The notes beneath the pieces were generated by a model, which searched no databases, was not told where the DNA came from, and saw only the letters and a list, made by a program, of their open reading frames with translations. Shown piece after piece: positions 24,381 to 33,838 of a DNA stretch of 64,000 nt (position 1 is the stretch's first letter; each line of letters begins with the position of its first letter). Origin of the DNA: Hornefia butyriciproducens. GTDB taxonomy: Bacteria > Bacillota > Clostridia > Peptostreptococcales > Anaerovoracaceae. The stretch is from assembly GCF_009695915.1 (NCBI RefSeq), contig NZ_VUMZ01000002.1:186001-250000 (forward strand). Direction: 5' to 3'. The position numbers were made by a program, and so were the translations under genes.

Positions 24381-27300
24381 ATGAAAAGAAAGAATGGTAG
24401 AAGTATGCTTCGCAGACTCCTGCTGGTGCTGACCGCGGCGATGGTTGCGGTTTTTGTGTCCGCAGCGATGGGCAGTGCGGCCGCACAGGACGAGCCGGAG
24501 CACACCAAGACACTGGCCAGCAACCACGACGGAACGTACACGCTGTCGCTGGACGTGAAGGGAACGACGAGAGAGTCGACCACTGATGTTTCCGCGAATG
24601 TCATTGTTGTAATGGACATCTCCGGGAGCATGAATAATTATGCGGGAAGCACCACCAGGCTTGACGCCGGAAAGACGGCAGTGAACGGCCTGGCGAAGGA
24701 ACTGCTGTCTAAGAACACCTCCGCCAATCCTGATTCTGTGCAGATGGCGTTGGTCACATTCTCCACAACGGCGACGACCAACATCTCCAAAACGACGAGC
24801 TATACCGCCTTTTCGAGAGCGGTGAACGGGCTCAGCGCATCCGGCGGAACGAACTGGGAGGATGCGCTGCAGGATGTGGAAAACATCTCATTCGGAGATA
24901 ACGATCCGACCTATGTAATCTTCTGTTCAGACGGAAATCCCACCTTCCGCAATACGAAAGGGGATTATTGGAACATTGATGACGATTATTATTACCGATA
25001 CGGTGTCTACGGCACAGGCAGCGAGAACGACACAACTGTGGAGCGCTGCTACAATCACGCCAGGGACGATGCAAGAGCCCTTGTGAACAAAGGCAAGCGT
25101 CTATATACGATCGGCGTGTTCGGAAACGTGGACCGGATGAAGTCGCTGACAAATTATGCTTACACGGGCAGTGACACCGGGATTCCCGACGATACATATT
25201 ACTATGCGGCGAGTGATTCCACGGCTCTGAGCAAGGCGCTGAAGGCGATTCTGCAGGAAATTGAGATGGTGGGCATTGGAAAAGTCACCGTAAAGGACGG
25301 AACCACCAATCAGGTCACCACCAGCTCCGGTGAGATCTGCTCGCTGCTGTCCGTGGACGAGAAATCCTTTGTTTATACCCTGAAAGATACCGACGGGACG
25401 GAGCACACGATTCTTCTGAAAGACGGAAAGATCAGCACAATCGACGGCGGAACCCGAAACGTGAAACTGAAGGGCGGAAAGATCCTGGAGGTTGGAGCGC
25501 CGATGCCGGAGGCTTCCTTCAGGGACGGCGCCGTCACGTGGGATCTTACGCATCTGGGGCTTCTGGAGAACGGCGTAACATACAGGGTCAGTTTCATTTG
25601 TTATCCGAGCCAGGATACCAACGACCTGATTACCAGCCTGAAGAACAAATGCACGTACAGCGAGATTCCCTCGGCGATGAAAAAGTATTTCAGATCCGGG
25701 CTGTCGGATACTGACGTCGTGACCTACGACGATCTGACCTCCGAGGTTCAGAAATACCTCACTTCTGATTACAAGCTGACTACGAATACAGAAGCGACTC
25801 TGACCTACGACGATACAGGCACAGAGACCGATGAAACTCAGAATCCGGTGAAATATATCAACCCGGACGGAGTGCCTCTTTCGGTGGACAGCGTCACAAT
25901 TACCAAAAAATGGGTGAATGACGTGGATTCCCGGGAGGGGAGCGAGGTGCAGCTGAACGTTATTCAGGATGGGAAGACGGAGACGCCCAGCGCCCATGTG
26001 ACGCTGAACAGCGGCAACAGCTGGTCCGCGTCAACCTATACGGGGAACGGTCTTGCGGTAACGGTCAAAGACGATGCCGGAAAGATTACCGGAATCAAGG
26101 TATACAATACCGGACATGATTACGATCTTCAGGAGCCGAAAGCACTTGGATATTTCTGGGAAATCGACGCGGATACTATTCATCCGATGAGGATCGACGG
26201 AAAACTTTATACGCTGGCGAAGGTGAGCGGAAGCGATGTTCCCTCCGGAATGGAGGATGACGACACTTACTTCGTTTCCGGAGACGACACCTACTATCGG
26301 ATCGGTTCTTCCGTCTACAGGGTTCTCTTTGAGGGCGAGGAAAATGCAAACTTCAATATCACAAATTACCGGCAGAGTTCGCTGGAGGTGACAAAGAAGG
26401 TGACCTCGGACGCTGATGCTGAGATTCCGGAAGCGCAGTTTGAATACACCTTCAGCGCCGTCTGCAAGGACGGAAGAGATTATGTGTTCGGCGTGCGTGA
26501 CGAGAAAGGCAATCTGGTCACCGGTCTAAATCCGACCAATTCGATTCCAGAGGAGAAGGACGGCAAAGAAACCGGGCGCTATCAGGCGGGCAGCGGAGTC
26601 ACGGTTACCGTGAAAATAAAGGCAGGCTGGACGATCAATCTGCTGGATCTGCCTGTCGGAAGCACCTATTCTGTGACGGAGTCCGCTCCGGGCGGAAGCT
26701 TCCGTCTCGACACACTGAAAAGTTCGGTTACTCAGGCGGAGAATCCGCCGAAGCAGGCGACCGCGGCGAAAACCGACGGAAGGACAGCCAGCGGAACCAT
26801 CGATTGTGTAGATACGCAGTACCATGTTGAATACACCAACAAGTATTTTGTCAGAGAGGTTTCCGTATCGAAATCCTGGAATGATGCTCAGAATCAGGAC
26901 GGAATCCGGCCTGACAGCGTTCGCGTGAAGCTTTATGCGGACGGCGAGGCGGTGAAAGACGCAGACGGCAACGACCTGACGATTACTCTCTCCGCAGACA
27001 ACGGCTGGAAATCGAGCTTCAAGGGACTTCCCCGCTACAGCGGCGAGAAGGAAATCCAGTACACGGTAGAGGAAGTAAAGGATAATACGATTACCGGAAC
27101 AGACGGTCCGAATACGTATAAGACGGCCGTGATCGGAAATATGACTGAGGGCTACAGCCTCACCAACACTCATACGCCGGAGACGGTGGACATCAGCGGA
27201 ACCAAGACGTGGAAGGATGACGAGTATCAGGGAAAGGCCGGGTATACGCGTCCCGACAGCATTCAGGTTACGCTTACCGGTACGGCGGGAGATTCCTCTG

Positions 27301-30300
27301 CGGCGGTGTATACAGACACTAAGAAGGTGACGGCGGACGACGGCTGGAAATACAGCTGGAAGAATCTGGCGAAGTATTCCAACGGAAAAGAGATAAAGTA
27401 TACCGTTACAGAGACTGCTCTCAGCGGTTTTGATACGGCTTATGACGGTTACAATATCACGAATACTCCGATGAAGAAGGCGGAGATCGACGCACCGGTC
27501 AGCCTGACGCTGTTCAAGAAGGACAGTGCCACAGGCAACGGACTGAACGGAGCGGTATTCACACTGACTGACTCCGGACAGGGCAGCAGGACGTATACCA
27601 CCGGTACCGACGGCAAGGTTTCCATAGAATTCACAAAGGCGGGAACCTATACGCTGACAGAAACGACAGCGCCGGAGGGATATGAGCCGAACGGGAAATC
27701 CTACGAGGTGACCGTAACCAGAAGCGGCGTGGTCAAAGTGGAATTCGACGGACAGAACAAGGTCTGGAACTGGTTCTACAACCTGCTCTTCAGTCCGGAA
27801 ATCGAAGGAAACACACTGACCGTGGAAAACACGACGACCACGGCCGATGTGAACGTGACCAAGAATTGGGATGATAACGGCGACAAAAATAAGGTACGTC
27901 CGGACAGTGTAACGATGCAGCTGTATCAGACTGTCGGCGGAAAGACACAGAAGGTCGACGGAAAGACGCTTACGCTGACCGCAAATGACGCTACATCGGG
28001 AGACAGCAATGTCTGGAAAGGGACATTTGAGAAACTTCCGGCTTATGTGGACGGAAATAAGATAGAATATACAATCAAGGAACTGAACAGCAGCGGCACC
28101 GCGGTGAACGACGGCGAAAAACTGGACGGCAATTATACCGTGTTCTATTCCGGTGACACGCTGACCGTGACCAACAGCTATACCAACGCCAAAGCGAACC
28201 TGAAGGTGAAGAAGAGCTTCAACGGATGGGATGCGCTTCCGGAGGCGGAATTCACGTTCCGGCTGGCTGCGGTGACCGATGGTGCGCCGATGCCGGAGTC
28301 CGGTACAGTGAAAGCGACAAAGAACTCTCCCGAGGCTGCGTTCGGCAGCATTACCTACAGCAAGGCGGGTACCTACGAATACACGCTGACAGAGGTGAAG
28401 GGCGATCTGGCGGGCGTGACGTACTCCACGGCGAGCCACAAGGTTCTGGTGATCGTGACAGAGGACAGGGAGACGCATAAGCTCTCAGCTGATGTCAAAT
28501 ACGACGGAGAGAGTTCTCTGACGGTTACGAATATCTTCCGGCCGGTTACTCTGTCCGGGGACAAGGCGCTCAGCGTGACCAAGAAGGTCGAGGGCAGAAA
28601 CGCTTCCGAAGCGTTCCAGTTCAGCCTGATGCCTGCAGAGGACAACCCGCAGGGAGCATCCATCGCGAAGGACGGAAATACGGCAGTCACCAGAAGCAGC
28701 ATCGCAGACGGCTCCAGTGATACTGTGAAGTTCGGCGATGTGACGTTTACAAGGACAGGTACATATAAATTTGTGGTCAGAGAGACCAATACTGAAGTTC
28801 CGCAGGGCTGGACCTACGCGAACGGAGAAAAAGACGCGAAGACTGTCACGGTGACCGTGACAAAGGATGCCGACGGTCAGCTGGCTGCGGCGGTGGCCGA
28901 TAACAATCCGGTCTTTACCAACAGATATGAAGCGAAGTCTGTGACACTGGGCGGCGACACCGCGCTGAAGGTGACCAAGAAGGTGACCGGCTGGAACGCG
29001 AAGGAGGCCTTCTCCTTCCGGCTGACACCGGCTGCCGATAACCCGGAGGGCGCCGTCATCGCAGACGGCGGCGATACCGCGACAACAAAGAGCAGCAGCC
29101 TCGCAGCGGGAAGCAGTGAAACCGTCAGCTTCGGTGACGTGACATTCACGAAGGCGGGAACATATGTATTCAATGTCCGGGAAACTAACGCGGATCCCGC
29201 CGCGGATTCCGGATGGAGCTATGACAAGACCAGTCATCCGATTACCGTTGTCGTCACCGATAACGGCAAAGGACAGTTGGAGGCTTCCACCGTGGCGAAC
29301 GGGAAGGATACCAACGATCCGACCGTCGTTAACAGTTACTCCGCGAAGCCTGTGACCCTGGGCGGCGATACCGCGCTGAAGGTGACCAAGAAGGTGACCG
29401 GACGTGATGCTCTGAGCGCGTTCACCTTCAGACTGACACCGTCCGACAACAACCCGGAGGGTGCAGTCATGGCAGACGGAGGCGATACCGCGACAACAAA
29501 GAGCAGCAGCCTCGCAGCCGGGAGCAGTGAGACCGTCAGCTTCGGCGATGTGACCTTCACAAAGGTCGGTATCTATACCTTTACGGTAAAGGAGACTACG
29601 ACTGCGAGCAAGGGCGGCTGGACCTATGATAACGGGGAAAAAACCATTACGGTTAAAGTAACGGATGACGGAACCGGTACGCTGAAAGCTGAGGTGACCG
29701 GCAACAACCCGACCGTCACTAACAGCTATGAAGCGAAACCCGTGACTCTGGGCGGCGGTACCGCGCTGAAGGTGACCAAGAAGGTGACCGGACATGATTC
29801 CGCAGAGGAGTACCGGTTCAGTCTGACGCCTGCGGCGGATAATCCGCAGGGAGGAGCTTCCATCGCGCAGAACGGCGACACAGCGAAGACCACAGGAAAG
29901 ATTGAGGCCGGAAAGAGCCAGACCGTCAGCTTCGGCGATGTGACCTTCACAAAGGCAGGGACATACCGGTTTATAGTGAAGGAGACGAATGAGAATGCTC
30001 CGAACGGCTGGACCTACGCCAATAAGGATGCTGATGCGAAGACAATCACCGTCACCGTGACAGATGACGGGCAGGGACAGCTGCACGCAGAAGCGAATAC
30101 GACGCCTGAATTTGTCAACAGCTATAAAGCGGAGCCTGCTGTACTGGAAGGCGACACCGCACTGAAGGTAACCAAGGCGGTAGACGGTCATAAGGCTGTG
30201 GAACCGTTCACCTTCCGGCTGTCGCTGAAGAGCGGAGCCGCGGAGAACGTCAAAATAAGTGATGACATGGCGGTTACCGGGAACGGCATCGAAGCCGGAC

Positions 30301-32600
30301 ACAGCGAGACGCTGAGCTTCGGAAAGGTGACCATCAGCAAGGCAGGCGAATACACCTTTGCGGTAAAGGAGACTACGACACCGAGCAAGGGCGGCTGGAC
30401 CTATGACAACGGTGAAAAGGTCATCAAGGTCACGGTTGAGGATGATCATAACGGACATTTGATCGCACACGTAGACGGAAATGACCAGACTGTTACGAAC
30501 AGTTTCAAAGCGGCGACCCTCGAGGACGATGCCGCGGTTGTCGGCACCAAGACACTGTATGGCCGCGACATGCACGAAGGGGAGAAATACGAGTTTACCA
30601 TCGAAGGAAATAACGATGTGACCCGGGCAGCTGTTGACAGCGGAGAAATCACGATTGAGAAGACCAGAACTTCTGTGACGGGAGGAAAGAACGGGGAACC
30701 GACCTCCTTCAGCTTCGGAAAGCTGACCTTCACAGAAGAGGGCGAGTACGAGTTCGCAGTGAAGGAAATCGCCGGACAGTCTGCGGGCCTGACCTATGAC
30801 AGCAAGATCCATGTGGTTCGCGTCAAAGTGACGAAGGGCGACGGCGGACAGCTTGTGGCGACCGCTGCGGAAAATAAGCCGGCGTTCAAGAACTACTATA
30901 CGGCGACGGGCAGTATTACGCCTTCCGGTACGAAGAAGCTGCTCAGCAAAAACGGTGCAAGCCTGAGCATGACGGCCGGAGCCTTCACGTTCGATATCCG
31001 GTATGCGGACGGCGACCAGGCGAAGGTGCTCAGCGGACAGAACGCGGCAGGGAAGGATGCAGCGATTCAGTTCGGAGCCCTGGAGTATTCCACTGCCGGA
31101 GACAACTCTCTGGAGAAACTGGTGGAGAAGGGCTATGCCAAGAAGTCAGTCGAAAACGGCAAAACCGTGTACAGCATCGATTACAAAGTAACCGAAAACG
31201 AACCGGAGAACGCGGCGCTGCAGCCGAACACTCAGACGGAGTCCTTCAGCGTGAAGATTACGGTGAATCCGTCCGGAAATCAGTTGAGCGTGGAAAGCGA
31301 CGGTGCGAAGAAGCTGGATTTCACCAACCGTTATGAGGCTAAAGATGCGGTGATCAACGTGTCGGGTCTGAAGACCATGAGCGGAGACCGGCCGCTGAAG
31401 GCAGGCGAATTTACCTTTGCTCTCAAAGGAGAGGATAACGCGCCGATGCCGAAAAACTCTGAGGTGAAGAATGGAGAAGGCGGAGTTGTGAACTTCGGAG
31501 ACATCACGTTCACAAAGGACGATCTGGGAGACAGCAGCGAAAAGACCTTCACCTACACAGTAAGCGAAACCGGAAATCAGCCAGGCGTGACCAACGACGG
31601 CCAGAAAACCTTCAAGGTGACTGTTAAGGACGACGGCAATGGACTTCTGGAGGCGAAGACGGATCCGGAGGGAACTCTGTTCACCTTTGCGAACCGGTAC
31701 GAGCCGACACCGGGAGAATCCTCGGTAACCGATGATATTTCAGTCACAAAGAAACTGGCCGGAAGAGATCTGGCGGAGGGCGAATTCACCTTCCGGCTGA
31801 AGGATGAGACCGGCAGGGTTGTGGATACGGTGAAAAATAAGGCAGACGGAAGTGTGACCTTCTCGAAACTGAAATTCACTGAGGCAGGAACCTATACCTA
31901 CACGGTTTCCGAGGTCAGGGGCGATAAAGAGCACGTGACCTATGACGGCGCTGAGTACAAAGTTACAGCGACTGTAACCGACGCCTTCGACGGAAAGCCG
32001 ATGAGTGTCAGCTGGAGCTGCGGAGTCGGGGAGAAGATAACCTTCAATAATACGTACACCAAGCCGATTCCGACACCGTGCTATCTGGACCCGCCGCTCC
32101 ATAAGGTTGTGAAGGGCAACCCGGCCAAAGACGGAAAATTCACCTTTGTTCTGAAAGGTAAGAGTACCACGGCTGAGGCAGGCAGTCTGCCGATGCCGAA
32201 GGGTTCCTCCGGACAGACAAAGACGATTACTGTCCGGGGAGCAGGCTCCTACGAGTTCGGAGTTATCAGGTTCACAGAGCCTGGAACCTACGTCTATACG
32301 ATGACGGAGAAGGACAACCGCGCAGCCGGTTACACCTACGACACATCGGAATACACCCTGACCTGCATCGTGACAGAGAGCCGCGACAACAGGCTTCATG
32401 TGAAGGCTGAGGTCACAAAGGACGGGAACAGAACCGGCAAGGCGAAATTCACGAACCGGTACAAGAAGCCCGAACCAAAGAAGAACGGCCCGGATACCGG
32501 CGATCGTTCCGACCTGACGCTGATGATCCTTCTGGGAGCGACCTCTGCGGCTGCTCTGGGAGCACTCTGGGCGTACAGGCGCAAAACAGAATGCGATTGA
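24381..32600 (+). CDS. Giant sortase-anchored surface protein: vWA, Cna-B and pilin-type isopeptide modules
   Basis: 2739 residues. A basic N-terminus and hydrophobic core give a signal peptide (cleavage near AAAQDE, residues 33-37). A von Willebrand A domain (about 70-300) has the MIDAS motif DISGS. About four Cna-B/SpaA modules lie between residues 500 and 1260 (for example VSVSKSWND, ISGTKTWKD, SLTLFKKDS, VNVTKNWDD). Eleven FctA/Spy0128-like pilin modules follow (LKVTKKVTG...F.FRL... to V.ET/VSE), which normally form Lys-Asn isopeptide bonds. The C-terminus has GPDTGD, a membrane helix and RRKTE. The role expected is adhesion through a long stalk with a vWA tip. No sortase gene is in the window. 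GGGTGG precedes ATG. Confidence 0.93.
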   Translation: MKRKNGRSMLRRLLLVLTAAMVAVFVSAAMGSAAAQDEPEHTKTLASNHDGTYTLSLDVKGTTRESTTDVSANVIVVMDISGSMNNYAGSTTRLDAGKTAVNGLAKELLSKNTSANPDSVQMALVTFSTTATTNISKTTSYTAFSRAVNGLSASGGTNWEDALQDVENISFGDNDPTYVIFCSDGNPTFRNTKGDYWNIDDDYYYRYGVYGTGSENDTTVERCYNHARDDARALVNKGKRLYTIGVFGNVDRMKSLTNYAYTGSDTGIPDDTYYYAASDSTALSKALKAILQEIEMVGIGKVTVKDGTTNQVTTSSGEICSLLSVDEKSFVYTLKDTDGTEHTILLKDGKISTIDGGTRNVKLKGGKILEVGAPMPEASFRDGAVTWDLTHLGLLENGVTYRVSFICYPSQDTNDLITSLKNKCTYSEIPSAMKKYFRSGLSDTDVVTYDDLTSEVQKYLTSDYKLTTNTEATLTYDDTGTETDETQNPVKYINPDGVPLSVDSVTITKKWVNDVDSREGSEVQLNVIQDGKTETPSAHVTLNSGNSWSASTYTGNGLAVTVKDDAGKITGIKVYNTGHDYDLQEPKALGYFWEIDADTIHPMRIDGKLYTLAKVSGSDVPSGMEDDDTYFVSGDDTYYRIGSSVYRVLFEGEENANFNITNYRQSSLEVTKKVTSDADAEIPEAQFEYTFSAVCKDGRDYVFGVRDEKGNLVTGLNPTNSIPEEKDGKETGRYQAGSGVTVTVKIKAGWTINLLDLPVGSTYSVTESAPGGSFRLDTLKSSVTQAENPPKQATAAKTDGRTASGTIDCVDTQYHVEYTNKYFVREVSVSKSWNDAQNQDGIRPDSVRVKLYADGEAVKDADGNDLTITLSADNGWKSSFKGLPRYSGEKEIQYTVEEVKDNTITGTDGPNTYKTAVIGNMTEGYSLTNTHTPETVDISGTKTWKDDEYQGKAGYTRPDSIQVTLTGTAGDSSAAVYTDTKKVTADDGWKYSWKNLAKYSNGKEIKYTVTETALSGFDTAYDGYNITNTPMKKAEIDAPVSLTLFKKDSATGNGLNGAVFTLTDSGQGSRTYTTGTDGKVSIEFTKAGTYTLTETTAPEGYEPNGKSYEVTVTRSGVVKVEFDGQNKVWNWFYNLLFSPEIEGNTLTVENTTTTADVNVTKNWDDNGDKNKVRPDSVTMQLYQTVGGKTQKVDGKTLTLTANDATSGDSNVWKGTFEKLPAYVDGNKIEYTIKELNSSGTAVNDGEKLDGNYTVFYSGDTLTVTNSYTNAKANLKVKKSFNGWDALPEAEFTFRLAAVTDGAPMPESGTVKATKNSPEAAFGSITYSKAGTYEYTLTEVKGDLAGVTYSTASHKVLVIVTEDRETHKLSADVKYDGESSLTVTNIFRPVTLSGDKALSVTKKVEGRNASEAFQFSLMPAEDNPQGASIAKDGNTAVTRSSIADGSSDTVKFGDVTFTRTGTYKFVVRETNTEVPQGWTYANGEKDAKTVTVTVTKDADGQLAAAVADNNPVFTNRYEAKSVTLGGDTALKVTKKVTGWNAKEAFSFRLTPAADNPEGAVIADGGDTATTKSSSLAAGSSETVSFGDVTFTKAGTYVFNVRETNADPAADSGWSYDKTSHPITVVVTDNGKGQLEASTVANGKDTNDPTVVNSYSAKPVTLGGDTALKVTKKVTGRDALSAFTFRLTPSDNNPEGAVMADGGDTATTKSSSLAAGSSETVSFGDVTFTKVGIYTFTVKETTTASKGGWTYDNGEKTITVKVTDDGTGTLKAEVTGNNPTVTNSYEAKPVTLGGGTALKVTKKVTGHDSAEEYRFSLTPAADNPQGGASIAQNGDTAKTTGKIEAGKSQTVSFGDVTFTKAGTYRFIVKETNENAPNGWTYANKDADAKTITVTVTDDGQGQLHAEANTTPEFVNSYKAEPAVLEGDTALKVTKAVDGHKAVEPFTFRLSLKSGAAENVKISDDMAVTGNGIEAGHSETLSFGKVTISKAGEYTFAVKETTTPSKGGWTYDNGEKVIKVTVEDDHNGHLIAHVDGNDQTVTNSFKAATLEDDAAVVGTKTLYGRDMHEGEKYEFTIEGNNDVTRAAVDSGEITIEKTRTSVTGGKNGEPTSFSFGKLTFTEEGEYEFAVKEIAGQSAGLTYDSKIHVVRVKVTKGDGGQLVATAAENKPAFKNYYTATGSITPSGTKKLLSKNGASLSMTAGAFTFDIRYADGDQAKVLSGQNAAGKDAAIQFGALEYSTAGDNSLEKLVEKGYAKKSVENGKTVYSIDYKVTENEPENAALQPNTQTESFSVKITVNPSGNQLSVESDGAKKLDFTNRYEAKDAVINVSGLKTMSGDRPLKAGEFTFALKGEDNAPMPKNSEVKNGEGGVVNFGDITFTKDDLGDSSEKTFTYTVSETGNQPGVTNDGQKTFKVTVKDDGNGLLEAKTDPEGTLFTFANRYEPTPGESSVTDDISVTKKLAGRDLAEGEFTFRLKDETGRVVDTVKNKADGSVTFSKLKFTEAGTYTYTVSEVRGDKEHVTYDGAEYKVTATVTDAFDGKPMSVSWSCGVGEKITFNNTYTKPIPTPCYLDPPLHKVVKGNPAKDGKFTFVLKGKSTTAEAGSLPMPKGSSGQTKTITVRGAGSYEFGVIRFTEPGTYVYTMTEKDNRAAGYTYDTSEYTLTCIVTESRDNRLHVKAEVTKDGNRTGKAKFTNRYKKPEPKKNGPDTGDRSDLTLMILLGATSAAALGALWAYRRKTECD
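28548..30510 (+). repeat. Near-identical module repeats inside the giant surface protein
   Basis: Five consecutive modules of about 380-400 bp begin near 28548, 28940, 29342, 29743 and 30130. The module starts at 28960, 29360 and 29760 share the run GCGCTGAAGGTGACCAAGAA and adjoining bases, far more similar than protein selection requires. Recent duplication or recombination is likely, and copy number may vary between strains; an assembly could also collapse here. Confidence 0.85.
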
Positions 32601-33046
32601 TATAAATAAATGAGAGAATAACTGACCGTTGGCAGCGGTATTAAGTTCGACAGCGCTCATCAGGCGCCGCAGGCACCGAACACCGAACAAGTTCGACAGT
32701 GCCGGACAGACGTTGCAGGTACCGAACAAACCCGACAGCGCCCATTGAGCGGACACCGAGTTATTACTCTTCAGTGACAGAGACCGAAGCATCGGAGGGA
32801 ATATTGACCTCACATACAGAGACGAAACCCCTCTCCCCGGTGCCCCGGTCTCTTCGCGTTATGCTGCGGGTTGCGGGCTGATGATGGAAAGAGCACCGTA
32901 GGCGAACGCCGCGGATGTGAACCTGTCGACGAGCGCCGCGAACCGCACGGGAACATTCAGTCACAATACACCATCCCTTCGCAATATCAACATAATTGGA
33001 ATCCAGAATATGAGATGGAATTATCATATAAAACAAGGAGAATGCA
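32601..33046. other. Spacer with imperfect repeats
   Basis: No terminator is obvious directly after the surface-protein gene. Imperfect repeats with the core CGACAG-GC and ACCGAAC recur near 32648, 32694 and 32733. The rest, up to the ribosome binding site AAGGAG of the next gene, holds no gene that I can support. Confidence 0.5.
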
Positions 33047-33667
33047 ATGAGCAAGAACACAACAAAAAAGAAATCCAGCAGCGTAATCGTGTGGATCTTT
33101 TATGTCCTGGCGATTCTGATGCTGGCACTGACCTGCTACATGGTATACTCAGCCATTTCATATCTGGCAAACTATGCGTCTCAGTATGGGACGACACTTT
33201 CCAGCATGAAGGGTGATGTATTCCAGTACACACTCCAGCAAGCGGCGCCGTACCTGACGTATACGATTCTGATTTTCGGTATCGGCAAGGTCCTTGACAC
33301 GGTGAACAAAATTGTTCCCGCCGGGAGTGCAGCATCCGGGGCGGCGTCCTCAGATGTTCAGTCGAAGAAGTCCGTGAAACCGGAAGAAGCTACGGAGACC
33401 GCTGCTGCAAGCAAGGCGAAGACAGAGAAAACCGAAAAACCGGCGGAGAAAGCGACAGCTTCGGATAAGCAGAACTCGCCAAAGGAGGCTGCGGAAAAAG
33501 ATACGGCCTCAGATGAAAAAGCGAATGTCGACGAGTCGGAAAAGGCTGCGGACAATGGGAAGACCGAAGACGAAACAAAAACCGAAGACGATGCGAAGAA
33601 CGGGGATGCTCCCGCTGCCGCAGATGCCGGAAATAAGTCAAACAAAAAGTCATCGAAGGAAAAATAG
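33047..33667 (+). CDS. Two-helix membrane protein with long charged tail, function unknown
   Basis: 206 residues. Helix 1 at about 13-38 (VIVWIFYVLAILMLALTCYM) and helix 2 at about 69-86 (YLTYTILIFGIGKVL). From residue 97 the chain is low-complexity, rich in Ala, Lys, Glu, Asp and Thr with no hydrophobic residues to speak of, ending SNKKSSKEK. The tail looks disordered and highly charged. AAGGAG precedes ATG. It follows the surface-protein gene but is separated by a 450-bp spacer, so a joint role is only possible. No family recognised. Confidence 0.75.
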   Translation: MSKNTTKKKSSSVIVWIFYVLAILMLALTCYMVYSAISYLANYASQYGTTLSSMKGDVFQYTLQQAAPYLTYTILIFGIGKVLDTVNKIVPAGSAASGAASSDVQSKKSVKPEEATETAAASKAKTEKTEKPAEKATASDKQNSPKEAAEKDTASDEKANVDESEKAADNGKTEDETKTEDDAKNGDAPAAADAGNKSNKKSSKEK

Positions 33668-33705
33668 CATAGAACGACGCATTGAGACAACGCAGTAATA
33701 AGAAA

Positions 33706-33756
33706 AAAAGGACGCTGCCCGGACTGCAAAAACAGTAGTCCGAGGCGCGTCCTTTT
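33706..33756. terminator. Bidirectional terminator between converging genes
   Basis: AAAAGGACG...CGGACT pairs with AGTCCG...CGTCCTTTT around an A-rich loop. Runs of A and T on the two sides allow use from the membrane-protein gene and, on the other strand, from the hydrogenase gene. Confidence 0.85.
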
Positions 33757-33838
33757 CGGTTGCACCGTGGCGTATAGTCTGCGGTACAATGGCCGCGGCG
33801 CCGTCCTCATTAATTGTTCCGGGCTGGCCGCTCCGCGT

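Noticed and set aside
26526-30812. Two long minus-strand open frames (650 and 775 codons) opposite the giant surface protein
   Set aside because: They mirror its repeats, have no binding sites or recognisable domains, and arise from its codon bias.
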